64,000 bases of DNA, from contig JBDHJR010000012.1 in the NCBI GenBank assembly GCA_039586815.1, positions 1 to 64,000 on the forward strand, written 5' to 3'. Source of the DNA: WVYX01 sp039586815. GTDB taxonomy: Bacteria > Gemmatimonadota > Gemmatimonadetes > Gemmatimonadales > GWC2-71-9. The position numbers and the translations under genes were made by a program. The notes under the pieces are model-generated. The model did not search any database and had not been told where the DNA came from. It saw only the letters and a program-made list of their open reading frames with translations. Shown in pieces: positions 46,200 through 55,154 of this stretch; positions within the stretch are counted from its first letter, which is position 1, and every line of letters begins with the position of its first letter.

Positions 46200-46994
46200 C
46201 TACTCAACCAACCGCTCGTCGCCCGCGTACACGTTGAACGTGCGGTCTCGCGCGAAGCCCGCCAGCAGCATCCCCAGGCTTCCTGCCAGCTCCACCGCGA
46301 GAGACGATGGTGCCGAGACCCCGATCACGCTGCCGATCCCCGCAACGGCCGCCTTCTGCACGATCTCGAAGCTCTGCCGGCCGGAAACCACTAGGAGCGA
46401 CAGGGGCAGCGGCCAGCGCTGCTTCGCGGCTGCGCCGATCGCCTTATCAACGGCGTTGTGGCGTCCCACGTCCTCACGCACCGCTAGCGCATTCCCCTCC
46501 AGGTCGAACACCCCCGCCGCGTGGAGGCCTCCGGTCGCGTCGAAGGTCGGCTGGCGGCTGCGCAACTGCTCGGTGAGCCCGGCGACGATCTCGCGGCGCA
46601 CGGTGAATTCCCGGGCAGGCTGGGCGAACAGCTGTACCGCCTCGATGGAGGCCTTGCCGCACACTCCGCAGGAGCTGGACATGAAGAGGTTGCGCTGGAA
46701 GCGCGAGGGATCGACCTCCACTCCGTCGCGAAACCGCACCGTGATGCGCGAGCTCTCCGGATCACTCGCTGGGACGAGCTCCGCAATCTCCTCGGGGCCC
46801 AGGAGAATCCCCTCCGTCAGCAGGAAGCCGGTCACCAGGTCGTGGTCGTCGCCCGGAGTGCGCATCACGACCGCGAACGGAGAGTCGGCCAGCCGGATCT
46901 CCAGTGGCTCCTCCGCCGCAACTGCGTCGGGCACACGCTCGGCGGCGGCGCCGACCCGTTTGATCACCGGAACTTCGCGCATACGGTCAGTCAT
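46200..46994 (-). CDS. fdhD: formate dehydrogenase accessory sulfurtransferase
   Basis: A 264-residue FdhD protein. The landmark SSSCGVCGK (CxxC) lies near residue 108, and REDVGRHNAVDK and VVSGRQSFEIVQKAA follow. FdhD carries sulfur from a desulfurase to the bis-MGD cofactor, which is needed for formate dehydrogenase activity. It is the first gene of the fdh operon. A promoter-like pair (47002-47030) would start the mRNA at or next to the ATG. Confidence 0.95.
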   Translation of the reverse strand: MTDRMREVPVIKRVGAAAERVPDAVAAEEPLEIRLADSPFAVVMRTPGDDHDLVTGFLLTEGILLGPEEIAELVPASDPESSRITVRFRDGVEVDPSRFQRNLFMSSSCGVCGKASIEAVQLFAQPAREFTVRREIVAGLTEQLRSRQPTFDATGGLHAAGVFDLEGNALAVREDVGRHNAVDKAIGAAAKQRWPLPLSLLVVSGRQSFEIVQKAAVAGIGSVIGVSAPSSLAVELAGSLGMLLAGFARDRTFNVYAGDERLVE

Positions 46995-47001
46995 GGGTGG
47001 G

Positions 47002-47030
47002 ATAGTGCGGTAGCCTCAGGGGGTGGTCAA
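47002..47030 (-). promoter_or_regulatory. putative promoter of the fdh operon
   Basis: On the minus strand, TTGACC (47030-47025) and CACTAT (47007-47002) are 17 bases apart. Only seven bases separate the -10 from the fdhD ATG, implying a leaderless mRNA. The -10 match is poor. Confidence 0.35.
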
Positions 47031-47092
47031 GCGGGGCGGGGTTCCGCCCGCCGTGGTCGCGCTGGTACAATCCGTGTCTCGAGGAGGGGACC

Positions 47093-47674
47093 ATGGTAGC
47101 CACGCCATCCACGATGCTGGAGCTGGGCACTCCGATTCCCGATTTTGCTCTGCCCGACGCGGTTGACGGAAGGACGGCCTGTCCGGGCGACTTCGCGGGA
47201 AAACGCGCAGTGCTGGTCATGTTCATCTGCAATCACTGCCCCTTCGTGAAGCACGTGAAGGACCAGCTGACTAGCCTGGGCGAGGATTACATTCCACGGG
47301 ACGTGGGCATCGTGGCGATCAATTCGAATGACGTGGGGAAGTACCCGGACGACGGCCCGGACCACATGAAGCAGCTGGCGCTCGCCGAGGGCTGGCAGTT
47401 CCCATTCCTGTTCGACGAGACGCAAGGCGTGGCGCAGGCGTTCAAGGCGGCCTGCACGCCGGACTTCTTCCTGTTCGACGGCGATGGCAGGCTCGCCTAT
47501 CGCGGCCAGCTCGACGGGAGCAGACCCGGCAACGAGGTGCCAGTGACGGGCTCCGATCTCCGGGCGGCGCTCGATGCCGTGTTGAGTGGCGAACAGGTTC
47601 TGGCTGAGCAAGTGCCGAGCCTGGGCTGCAATATCAAGTGGAAACCAGGGAACGAGCCGGATTACTTCGGGTAG
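47093..47674 (+). CDS. thioredoxin-fold protein (AhpC/TSA-like)
   Basis: A 193-residue thioredoxin-like protein. Features are IPDFALPDAVDGR near the start, a CNHCPFVKHVK redox motif near residue 44 and the cis-Pro region CTPDFFLFDGDGRLAYRGQLDG. Proteins of this kind are annotated as thiol-disulfide or peroxiredoxin-like reductases, and the partner is unknown. The Shine-Dalgarno GGAGGGG is five or more bases before the ATG. A TACAAT -10-like box lies at 47066-47071. It is divergent from fdhD. Confidence 0.88.
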   Translation: MVATPSTMLELGTPIPDFALPDAVDGRTACPGDFAGKRAVLVMFICNHCPFVKHVKDQLTSLGEDYIPRDVGIVAINSNDVGKYPDDGPDHMKQLALAEGWQFPFLFDETQGVAQAFKAACTPDFFLFDGDGRLAYRGQLDGSRPGNEVPVTGSDLRAALDAVLSGEQVLAEQVPSLGCNIKWKPGNEPDYFG

Positions 47675-47685
47675 GGGAGATCGAG

Positions 47686-48204
47686 ATGACGCGCGCCTCG
47701 TTGGGTTCTCGCATTCTGATCGTAGTGCTTCTCGTGGCCGGCGCCTCGCGCCTGGCGGCGCAGGAGGCGGATCAGCCGTCGTTCACCCTCGACCAGCTGG
47801 CGTTCCTGGCCGGATGTTGGGAGGGGCCCTTCATGCAGGATTCCGTGGAAGGGACGATGGAGGAGCACTACACGACGCCCAGCGAGAACTTCATGCTGGG
47901 GACCACACGCTACATGATCGCTGGGCGCACTGTCGACTATGAGCTCGCCGTGATCGCCCGCGGCGAAGACGGACGCGTGGTTCTGGGCACCTATCCTGGT
48001 GGCATCATGGGCATGCCGTTCACGCTCGTCCAGGTGGTCGATGGTACGGCGATCTTCGAGAATCCGGACAACGAGTTCCCCAAACGCGTCATCTATCGAG
48101 AAACGTCGGACGGCGGGCTGCACGCCCGCATCGACGGCGGTGTCGGCACCGACGGCATGGACTGGTGGTTGTCGGCGGCGGAGTGCGTTGCGGGAGGCGG
48201 GTGA
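47686..48204 (+). CDS. secreted DUF6265-like protein
   Basis: A 172-residue exported protein. The signal sequence LGSRILIVVLLVAGASRLAAQ ends near residue 25. The mature part begins with LDQLAFLAGCWEGPF, the opening seen in DUF6265-type calycin-fold domains, and contains EEHYTTPSENFMLGTTRY and FENPDNEFPKRVIY, also typical. The function is unknown. The start was taken at the ATG preceding the signal peptide. It lies 11 bases after the thioredoxin-fold gene, so the two probably share a transcript. Confidence 0.82.
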   Translation: MTRASLGSRILIVVLLVAGASRLAAQEADQPSFTLDQLAFLAGCWEGPFMQDSVEGTMEEHYTTPSENFMLGTTRYMIAGRTVDYELAVIARGEDGRVVLGTYPGGIMGMPFTLVQVVDGTAIFENPDNEFPKRVIYRETSDGGLHARIDGGVGTDGMDWWLSAAECVAGGG

Positions 48205-48235
48205 GCCGCCGCCGACGCGATTCGAGAAGTGAGTA

Positions 48236-48262
48236 GGGGCCCCGTACGGGGCCCCGTGTTTT
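48236..48262 (+). terminator. palindromic terminator between converging genes
   Basis: Two GGGGCCCC blocks flank GTAC, forming a perfect 20-base palindrome at 48236-48255, followed by GTGTTTT. It can serve the DUF6265 gene and, on the other strand, the convergent M20 gene that ends at 48261. Confidence 0.75.
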
Positions 48263-49547
48263 ACTGCCCTCCCTCCAGATAATCCCACACGAGATACGTC
48301 ATGGCCCGGATGCCCACCGGGAGCGCGCCGTCGTCCGCCTGGAAGGTGGGCGTGTGGTGGTTCCCCGACGTGGTGCCCGGCTTGAGGGTCCCCAAGCGGT
48401 AGTAGAAGCCCGGGATCTCGTTGGCGAAATACGAGAAATCCTCTGCCACGGTGGCAGGCTGGAGCACGTGCACGTTATCCTCCCCCACCGCGCGGGCTAG
48501 TGTGGGTGCCATCCGGGTCGAGAGCTCGACGTCGTTGATGGTGACCGGAATGCCCTTCTCATACTGGAGATCGTAGCTGCCGCCGCCCGCCGCGGTGATC
48601 CCGCCCAGGATCTCGTGCATACGGCGCTCTACCAGGTCCTGCATCTCCTTGCTGTAGGTGCGGGCCGTGCCCTGCAGCTCGACTTCCTCGGGGATGATGT
48701 TCCAGCGGGTGCCACCACGTATGAGGCCCACGGTCACTACTCCGGGCTCCATCGGGTCCATGTTGCGTGACCGGATGGTCTGCAGCATGGTCACGGCCTG
48801 TGCCGCCATGATGATTGGATCGGCGCTCAAGTGCGGCGACGCACCGTGCGCGCCGGTTCCCCTGATCACGATGGTGAATGCATCGGCAGCGGCGAGCGCA
48901 GGGCCCGGGGTGTAGCCCACCTCACCCACCGGCATGTTCCACAGGGTGTGCAGGCCGAAGATTGCCTCGGGGTCAGGACTGTGCAGCACGCCCTGCTCCA
49001 CCATCAATGCCGCGCCCCCCGTCTCCCCCGGTGGCGGCCCCTCCTCGGCCGGCTGGAAGATGAACTTCACCGTGCCGGGCAGCTCGTCGCGCATCGAGGC
49101 CAGCACGTTGGCGGCACCGAGCTGTATCGCAGTATGGATGTCGTGCCCGCAGGCGTGGGATACGCCCACGTCCTGGCCGAGGTAGGTCGTGCGGACGGTC
49201 GACTTCCACGGGTACGGCGTGTCCTCTGTGACCGGCAGCGCGTCCATGTCGGCGCGCAGCGCGACCACCGGTCCCGGCTTCCCACCCTGGAGCACGGCCA
49301 CGACCCCCGTGTGGGCAACGCCGGTATCCAGCACGTCGAAACCCAGCTCGCGCAGGTACTCGGTAACGAGCCTGGCGGTCTCGAACTCACGGTTGCCCAG
49401 CTCGGGGTGCTGGTGCAGGTGATGGCGGATCTGCGTGACCTCCGGCAGCACCCGTTCGACGGCCGCGTCGATCTCCTGGTATTGTGCAGCGGCCCCGGAC
49501 GGGGTCAGCAGCGCCGCAATTGCGATTACGAGGACAGGTCGGTACAT
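48261..49547 (-). CDS. secreted M20-family amidohydrolase
   Basis: A 428-residue protein with a Sec signal (MYRPVLVIAIAALLTPSGAAAQ). The M20D amidohydrolase core follows: RHHLHQHPELGNREFETA, ALRADMDALPV, SHACGHDIHTAIQLG (metal site), FQPAEEGPPPGETGGA, and GASPHLSADPI. Relatives cleave N-acyl amino acids, IAA conjugates or hippurate. Exported members may scavenge peptides or acyl-amino acids outside the cell. ATG 49547 was chosen from the signal peptide. A -10-like TAGTAT lies near 49600. Confidence 0.92.
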   Translation of the reverse strand: MYRPVLVIAIAALLTPSGAAAQYQEIDAAVERVLPEVTQIRHHLHQHPELGNREFETARLVTEYLRELGFDVLDTGVAHTGVVAVLQGGKPGPVVALRADMDALPVTEDTPYPWKSTVRTTYLGQDVGVSHACGHDIHTAIQLGAANVLASMRDELPGTVKFIFQPAEEGPPPGETGGAALMVEQGVLHSPDPEAIFGLHTLWNMPVGEVGYTPGPALAAADAFTIVIRGTGAHGASPHLSADPIIMAAQAVTMLQTIRSRNMDPMEPGVVTVGLIRGGTRWNIIPEEVELQGTARTYSKEMQDLVERRMHEILGGITAAGGGSYDLQYEKGIPVTINDVELSTRMAPTLARAVGEDNVHVLQPATVAEDFSYFANEIPGFYYRLGTLKPGTTSGNHHTPTFQADDGALPVGIRAMTYLVWDYLEGGQ

Positions 49548-49643
49548 GAGTATGCTTGAGGTAGAGGTTCAGGGTCGCGTGTCGATCGAGGACGAATACT
49601 AGAGGAAACGTCACCGCCAGCGCCAGCCTGAAGGAGGGGAGCC

Positions 49644-50114
49644 ATGAGATACTGGGTGTTCGCAGCAGCCGCCCTCGTAGTTGCGTGCAACGTGGGTGTT
49701 CGGCTCGAGCGGGACCGGGAGGAGTTGGTTGCCGCCGACCGTGCCTTCTCGGACGCGACGACGGAGCGTGGAGCGGACGGGTGGGTGGATTACTTCGCCG
49801 ACGATGGGGTGATGGTGATCGAGGGAGGCCTGGTGACGGGCCACGACTCGATCCGGGCGCTGATGGCGCCGGCGTTGTCCGACACGAACTTCTCGCTGAC
49901 GTGGGACCCGGTGGAATCCGACGTATCGGGCGCCCGCGACCTTGGCTACACACGCGGCCGCTACCTTTCTCAGCGGCGGATCGAAGGCGGCCTGACGGTC
50001 ACCAGGCGCGGCACGTACGTCACGATCTGGAAGCGGCAGGACGACCGCAGCTGGAAGGTGGTGCTGGACATCGGCACGCCCGACGGACCGGTCGATACTA
50101 CAGTGGCCGATTAG
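49644..50114 (+). CDS. lipoprotein of the SnoaL / DUF4440 fold
   Basis: A 156-residue protein. The lipobox LVVAC gives a lipidated Cys15. The mature part is a cone-shaped NTF2/SnoaL-like domain: VAADRAFSDATTERGADGWVDYFADDGVMV near the start and YVTIWKRQDDRSWKVVLDIG at the end, as in DUF4440. The function is unknown. GGAGGGGAGCC precedes the ATG, a good Shine-Dalgarno. It overlaps the FMN reductase gene tail-to-tail by four bases. Confidence 0.85.
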   Translation: MRYWVFAAAALVVACNVGVRLERDREELVAADRAFSDATTERGADGWVDYFADDGVMVIEGGLVTGHDSIRALMAPALSDTNFSLTWDPVESDVSGARDLGYTRGRYLSQRRIEGGLTVTRRGTYVTIWKRQDDRSWKVVLDIGTPDGPVDTTVAD

Positions 50115-50701
50115 GCGCCGCGGCCCGCGCCCTCGCGCACCATGTTCTCCAGCGCGATGGAGGGGCAAACCGCGCGCTCGATGTAGTCCAGCAGCGTCGT
50201 GGCCAGGCCTCGAATCCGGCGCTCGATCTTCGCATCGGTGCAGCGTCCGTCTTCGTCGAACACGTCGCGCACGTTCGCGACCGATACCGGTCCCGGCAGC
50301 ACGATGGCTCCTACGTGCGAGCAAACGCTGCGCAACTGCTCCAGCGACTTGATGGCCCCGATCTGACCGGCGGCCACGCCGAGCAACGCAACCGGCTTGC
50401 CGGCGAGTGCAGAGGGAAACCCGAGGTTCTCGAGCACGAGCTTCATCACGCTGCTGAGGCTGCCGTGGTACTCGGGGGTCGCGAGAATCGCGCCGGTGGC
50501 GTCCCGAACGCGCCGCGCCAGCGCGTCGGCATCGGGTGAGTTTCCCTGCCCGGGGAGGGGCAGGTGCATCGTGGTCGGATCGACCAAGTCACAGTGCACG
50601 TTGGCACGCCCGCGCAGCTCGTCTACCACTACCGCCAGGGCCTTCGCCGTGTAGTTGCCCGGGCGCACGGAGCCCTGAATAGCCACGATGTTGAGGGTCA
50701 T
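50111..50701 (-). CDS. NADPH-dependent FMN reductase
   Basis: A 196-residue flavodoxin-fold protein. The FMN phosphate loop GSVRPGNYTAKA lies near residue 10, and TPEYHGSLSSVMKLVLENLG is the typical TPEYxxSxxxxLKN family motif. It reduces FMN or quinone-like compounds with NAD(P)H. The ATG overlaps the stop of the epimerase gene (ATGA). It is the last gene of the eight-gene chain. Confidence 0.92.
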   Translation of the reverse strand: MTLNIVAIQGSVRPGNYTAKALAVVVDELRGRANVHCDLVDPTTMHLPLPGQGNSPDADALARRVRDATGAILATPEYHGSLSSVMKLVLENLGFPSALAGKPVALLGVAAGQIGAIKSLEQLRSVCSHVGAIVLPGPVSVANVRDVFDEDGRCTDAKIERRIRGLATTLLDYIERAVCPSIALENMVREGAGRGA

Positions 50702-51696
50702 GCCGTACTCTCCTTCCGCTGTGTCACGAACCACTCGGCGGTGCGTCGTAGCGCATCGCGTGGCCGCGTGGACGGTCGCCATCCAAGGTCGCGCTCCGCC
50801 CGGGCCGACGTGTAGGGGTTCGACCGCGTCATGAACCGCACTCCCGAGGCGGGGTCCGGGGTGTAGCGGCCCGGCCTGAACAGGCGCCGTGGGAAATGTG
50901 CCAGCCTGGCCAGTGCGGTTGCCGCGCCGACCGGCAGCCGGACGAAGCGCAGCCGCACGCCCGTCGCCTCGCCGACCGTCTCGAAGAACTCGCGTGGCGT
51001 GATGCCTCCGTCGTTGGCAGTGTTGAACGCCCCCCGTGCCTCGGGGCGCGCGAGCGCGCACAGCACTGCTTCCGCCACGTTGCCGGCGTACACCACGGCC
51101 AGGTCGTTGTCCCCCCGTCCCACCATGGGGACGATCCCAAGTCGCAGGAGATCGAGCAGCCGCGCCATGAAGATGCGGTCCCGCTCTCCGTAGATGACGC
51201 ACGGCCTGAGCGCCACTGCAGAGACATCCAGCTCGTCGGCGCGCTGCCACAGCGTCGCCTCGGCGAGGCGTTTGGATCGCGCGTAATAGTCGAGCTCGTC
51301 GATGGGCTCGAACGGTGCGTCCTCCACGACCGGGCCGCCCTCGGGGCGGCGGCCGTAGACGGCGACCGAGGAGATGTGCACCATGCGCGCGCCGTGCCGT
51401 GCGGCCGTATCCACCGCGAGCCGGGTCCCGTGCACGTTCACCGCTCGGTAGCGCTCCCAGCCCGCGCGCTCCACCACCAGCGCCGCGGCGTGCACTATGG
51501 CATCGCACCGTGGGGCGCCGTCCCAACTCTGTGGCTCTTCCACCGAGCCGAAGAAGCCGTGCGCGCCCAGGCTCTCGACCAGGCTCCGGCCGGCGGGGCT
51601 GCGCACCATTGCCTGCACATCGTGCCCCGCAAGCACCAGCCGCTCGATGGTGTGGCTCCCTACCAGGCCGCTGCCGCCGGTGACGAGAACTCTCAC
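50698..51696 (-). CDS. NAD-dependent epimerase / extended SDR
   Basis: A 332-residue extended SDR. TGGSGLVGSHTI at residues 6-17 is the cofactor motif, HISSVAVYG carries the catalytic Ser, and YYARSK contains the YxxxK. The overall sequence resembles steroid-dehydrogenase or nucleoside-sugar epimerase-like proteins, and the substrate is unknown. GTG 51696 was chosen because it gives MRVLVTGG and overlaps the NRAMP stop codon (GTGA). Confidence 0.9.
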   Translation of the reverse strand: MRVLVTGGSGLVGSHTIERLVLAGHDVQAMVRSPAGRSLVESLGAHGFFGSVEEPQSWDGAPRCDAIVHAAALVVERAGWERYRAVNVHGTRLAVDTAARHGARMVHISSVAVYGRRPEGGPVVEDAPFEPIDELDYYARSKRLAEATLWQRADELDVSAVALRPCVIYGERDRIFMARLLDLLRLGIVPMVGRGDNDLAVVYAGNVAEAVLCALARPEARGAFNTANDGGITPREFFETVGEATGVRLRFVRLPVGAATALARLAHFPRRLFRPGRYTPDPASGVRFMTRSNPYTSARAERDLGWRPSTRPRDALRRTAEWFVTQRKESTA

Positions 51697-52883
51697 AGCG
51701 CGAGCAGCACGGCTCGCATGCCGAGCACGGCGCAGAGCAGCACGACCAGCGCGCCCACTACGTTCCCGCGCCAGGTGTTCACGCGCTGCCCGAGGCGCGA
51801 GCGATCGTTCATGGCGATCAGCAGCACGAGCGCCACGGCGGGAAGCGCCAGGCCGTTCACGATTTGGGCCAGGAAGATGAGCGGCACCGGACGCACGGAG
51901 GCCAACGCGACCAAGGCGCCGAATCCCACGCAGCCGAGCCACACCCAACGGGGGAGCGCAGCACGCACGTTGCGCCCGCGCCCCAGCACGTCGAGCACCG
52001 TGTATGCGGCTGCCAGCGGCGCGGTGATCGCCGACGAGACGCCCGCGGCCGCATACCCGAGTGCGAAGGCGTAACTGGCCCACGGCCCGAGTAGCGGCTC
52101 GAGTTGTTGCGCCATGTCTCCTGCGGAGCGCACCTGTGTTCCATCCAGCGCCGCGGCCGCCGTCACGACGATCGCGGCTGAGACGATCCCCCCGAGCCCG
52201 ATGGCTACCAGGAGGTCGAGCCGCACGGCAGGCAGGTCGTCGGGTGAGGACCATCGCTCCCGCACCGCCGCGGCGTGCAGGAACAGGTTGTATGGCACGA
52301 TGGTCGTGCCGATCAGCGCGAGCGCCGTGAACTCGGCGCCCGTGGGAAGTCGTGGCACGAACACGCCGCCCAGCAGCTTGGGGATGTGTGGCGCGACCAT
52401 GATCGCGGTCGTGAGGAACACGAGCCCCATCACTGCGACGCACGCCGCCAGCACTCGCTCGACGATGCGATACTGCCCCGTCCACAGCAGCAGGCCGGCC
52501 AGCACCGCGCCGATCCCCACCCAAGCCTTGAGCGGCACACCCGTCACCGCCTCGAGGCCGAGCCCGGCGCCGGTGAGGTTGCCCGCTTCGTAAGCCGCCA
52601 CGCCGCTCACCACCGCGGTGCCGGCCAGCGCCGCGAGGCTCACGCCCAGCCAGGGCGGTCCCTTGGTGGCACGCAGCGCCTGTCCCAGCCCGGCACCAGT
52701 GGTGAGACCGAGGCGCGCGCTCATCTCCTGCAGCACGATCGTTGCGACGGTTGCGAACGCCAGAGCCCACAGCAGCGTCACCCCGAAGCGGGCGCCGGCC
52801 AGCGTTGCTGTCGTGACCGTGCCCGGGCCGATGAACGCGGCCGTGACCACGATGCCGGGCCCCAGTCCGCGCCAGGTCTTCAC
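51693..52883 (-). CDS. NRAMP-family transporter with atypical metal site
   Basis: A 396-residue membrane protein with about eleven helices. The NRAMP fold is clear from GPGIVVTAAFIGPGTVTTATLAGARFG and LQEMSARLGLTTGAGLG. In classical NRAMP the TM1 metal motif is DPGN, whereas here it is GPGT, so both metal ligands are missing. The TM6 motif MPH is replaced by IVPYN. Metal-ion transport is therefore uncertain, and another cation or small solute is possible. GTG 52883 overlaps the ygfZ-like stop (GTGA). Confidence 0.82.
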   Translation of the reverse strand: MKTWRGLGPGIVVTAAFIGPGTVTTATLAGARFGVTLLWALAFATVATIVLQEMSARLGLTTGAGLGQALRATKGPPWLGVSLAALAGTAVVSGVAAYEAGNLTGAGLGLEAVTGVPLKAWVGIGAVLAGLLLWTGQYRIVERVLAACVAVMGLVFLTTAIMVAPHIPKLLGGVFVPRLPTGAEFTALALIGTTIVPYNLFLHAAAVRERWSSPDDLPAVRLDLLVAIGLGGIVSAAIVVTAAAALDGTQVRSAGDMAQQLEPLLGPWASYAFALGYAAAGVSSAITAPLAAAYTVLDVLGRGRNVRAALPRWVWLGCVGFGALVALASVRPVPLIFLAQIVNGLALPAVALVLLIAMNDRSRLGQRVNTWRGNVVGALVVLLCAVLGMRAVLLAL

Positions 52884-53902
52884 CGTTCGAGCTGGATGGG
52901 CAGGTCGAGCGTCCGCGCCGCGGCACCGCAGGCCACGACCACCTCGCCGGCATCCACTTCGTGGCGCAGCATCGCGAGACCCGCGTACTGTCCCCACCGC
53001 TCGAGCCATGCGGCGCTGCTCACGCGGCCGACGGTCTTGCCGCCGTGGATGATGTCGGAGGTGTTCAGGTCGGGATCTTCCTCGAAGATCAGGCCCGCGA
53101 GCTTCCAGTTGGCGTGCCCCCGGAAGTGGAGGCGGGCAACGGTCTCCTGGCCTGTGTAACAGCCCTTGGTATACGACACCCCGTCGATCTCATCGTAGCG
53201 CACCTCCTGCGGCAGGGTGCGCTCGCCGATCTCCGCTCCGAGGCGCGGCCATCCAGCCAGCACGCGTGCCAGCTCCAGTGCCGCCTCGTGCACCGGGAGC
53301 ACACCTACCCGCTCCAGTGCCTCGAAGAAGAATCCGGTGTCCGCGCGCTTGCAGGTGAGCTGCAGCGCGAACGGCATGCCGAGGCTGGGTGCGGCGGTCA
53401 CGTAACCGGCGTCGTCCAAGGTGCCGGTGGCCATGCATCCCGGCTCGGGCACCGCCAGGCCGATCCTCCCGGCTCCCTCCAGCGCCGCCGGCCCCACCAG
53501 CCGCAGCACCGCCACCTTCTCGGTCAGATCCTCGGTGCGGGCCAGGCGTGGCGGCAGCAGGCGGCCGAACTGCGTCGTGAGGGTCTCTCGCGCTCCGCCG
53601 GGGGCGAAGACCGTGAGGTCCCCATTCTCCCGTGCCACCCACATGTCGGAGATGATCATGCCCTTCGGCGTGAGCACGGCGCCGTACACGAACCCCAGCT
53701 TGCCGCACACCTCGAGCTCATTGGTGAGAAGCCCCTGCATGCACTGCAGCGCTCCCGAGCCCGTCAGCCCGAAGACGGCAGCCTCGGCTTGGGCCACCGC
53801 GGCTCCGTCAAGCACGGCGTCAGCGTGCGCGGTCGGGATGTCCTCCCGTGCGATTACGAACACGCCGCCCGCCGTCTGTCTGCCCAGCGCATCACTCGGC
53901 AT
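52880..53902 (-). CDS. ygfZ: folate-binding YgfZ-like protein
   Basis: A 340-residue YgfZ/GcvT-fold protein. The family signature KGCYTGQETVAR (K-G-C-[YF]-x-G-Q-E) lies near residue 255. YgfZ uses folate in iron-sulfur cluster repair. The neighbour glcF is an iron-sulfur protein, so the role is plausible. The N-terminal start at ATG 53902 gives a normal length. It overlaps glcF by 11 bases. Confidence 0.88.
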   Translation of the reverse strand: MPSDALGRQTAGGVFVIAREDIPTAHADAVLDGAAVAQAEAAVFGLTGSGALQCMQGLLTNELEVCGKLGFVYGAVLTPKGMIISDMWVARENGDLTVFAPGGARETLTTQFGRLLPPRLARTEDLTEKVAVLRLVGPAALEGAGRIGLAVPEPGCMATGTLDDAGYVTAAPSLGMPFALQLTCKRADTGFFFEALERVGVLPVHEAALELARVLAGWPRLGAEIGERTLPQEVRYDEIDGVSYTKGCYTGQETVARLHFRGHANWKLAGLIFEEDPDLNTSDIIHGGKTVGRVSSAAWLERWGQYAGLAMLRHEVDAGEVVVACGAAARTLDLPIQLER

Positions 53903-55154
53903 AGTACCCCGCTCGACGATACGACCAGTCCAACAGCTCCACCGGGTGCACCACCGGTATGTGCTCGCCGGCTGCCAGCAGCCCGGCCCCGATCTGCATC
54001 GCGCATCCCGGATTGCCCGTCGCCACCACGTCAGGCTGCGCGCTGCGGATGGATGCAACCTTGTACGTCAGTACCTCACGGGACAGGCCAGGTTGCGCCA
54101 GCGAGTAGCTGCCCGCGCTGCCGCAGCACAGCTCGGCGCCGACGTGTGTCACCCGCTCGAGTCCGTGCACGGCATCCAGCAGCGACCCGGGCTCGCGCGC
54201 GATCCCCTGCGCGTGCAGTAGATGGCACGGGGGATCGTACGCCACCTTGAGGGGCAGCGGCGCTCCGCGCCGGGGACCTCGTTGCGCGAGCAGCTCGGTC
54301 ACGTCCCGGGTCGCGGAGGCCAAGTGCTGCGCGTCCGCCTCCAGTGGGTCGCCGGCCAGGAGCCTGCCGTACTCCTTGAGCATGGCGCCGCACCCCGCTG
54401 CATCGACCGCGATGAGCGCGTCGCCGGGGAGCGCCGCCAGCGTGCGCACGTTGTGCCGCGCGAGACGTACGGCGTCGTCGTGCTGGCCGGCGTGCGAGTG
54501 CAGCGCTCCGCAGCAGCCCTGACCGGGCGCCTCGATAACCTCATATCCGTTGGCCTCGAGCACGCGCACCGTGGCGCTGTGCACATGGCCGAACAGGCCA
54601 TCCTGCACGCAGCCGGCGAACACGACGACCCGGCGTGGCGTAGGCGAGTGCGCCGCCTGCGGCTCGGGGCTCCACTGCCACCCCTCCATCTGCTCGTCGA
54701 GGTGGCGCGGCCGCGTCGCGGCCAGCATGCCGAACGCCATCCCCAGGCGGGAGGGACCGGCGAGCCAGTGCGCCACCGGCCGCATCGCCCGGGCCAGGGG
54801 AAAGATGAGGCGCCCCAGGCCGCGCTCGGCCATCACCATATGCACCGCGCGCACCGGCAAAGGAATGGGTCGCTCCTCGGCCAGGCGCCGTCGCGTCGCC
54901 TCCAGCGCCGGAGCGTAGCTCACGCCGGAGGGGCAGACCGGCTCGCAGGCGCGGCACCCGAGACAGCGGTCCAGGTGGGTTTGCACGTGCGGGTCCCGCG
55001 GCCCGAGGCGTCCACTCGCGAGGCCACGGATCAATGTGATACGGCCGCGCGGGCTGTCGGCCTCGTCGCCGGTGACCAGATAGGTAGGGCAGGCCTGCAG
55101 GCAGAACCCGCAGTGCACGCACGGCTCGAGCCCGGCGGCCAGCGCCCCGCTCAT
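53892..55154 (-). CDS. glcF: glycolate oxidase iron-sulfur subunit
   Basis: A 420-residue protein with two N-terminal [4Fe-4S] motifs, CVHCGFCLQACP and CLGCRACEPVCP. Two CCG domains in the C-terminal half carry FAGCVQDGLF, GQGCCGALHSHAG and ELCCGSAGSY. Such subunits pass electrons from glycolate or lactate to quinone. The ATG overlaps the glcE stop (TGATG). Confidence 0.93.
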   Translation of the reverse strand: MSGALAAGLEPCVHCGFCLQACPTYLVTGDEADSPRGRITLIRGLASGRLGPRDPHVQTHLDRCLGCRACEPVCPSGVSYAPALEATRRRLAEERPIPLPVRAVHMVMAERGLGRLIFPLARAMRPVAHWLAGPSRLGMAFGMLAATRPRHLDEQMEGWQWSPEPQAAHSPTPRRVVVFAGCVQDGLFGHVHSATVRVLEANGYEVIEAPGQGCCGALHSHAGQHDDAVRLARHNVRTLAALPGDALIAVDAAGCGAMLKEYGRLLAGDPLEADAQHLASATRDVTELLAQRGPRRGAPLPLKVAYDPPCHLLHAQGIAREPGSLLDAVHGLERVTHVGAELCCGSAGSYSLAQPGLSREVLTYKVASIRSAQPDVVATGNPGCAMQIGAGLLAAGEHIPVVHPVELLDWSYRRAGYYAE

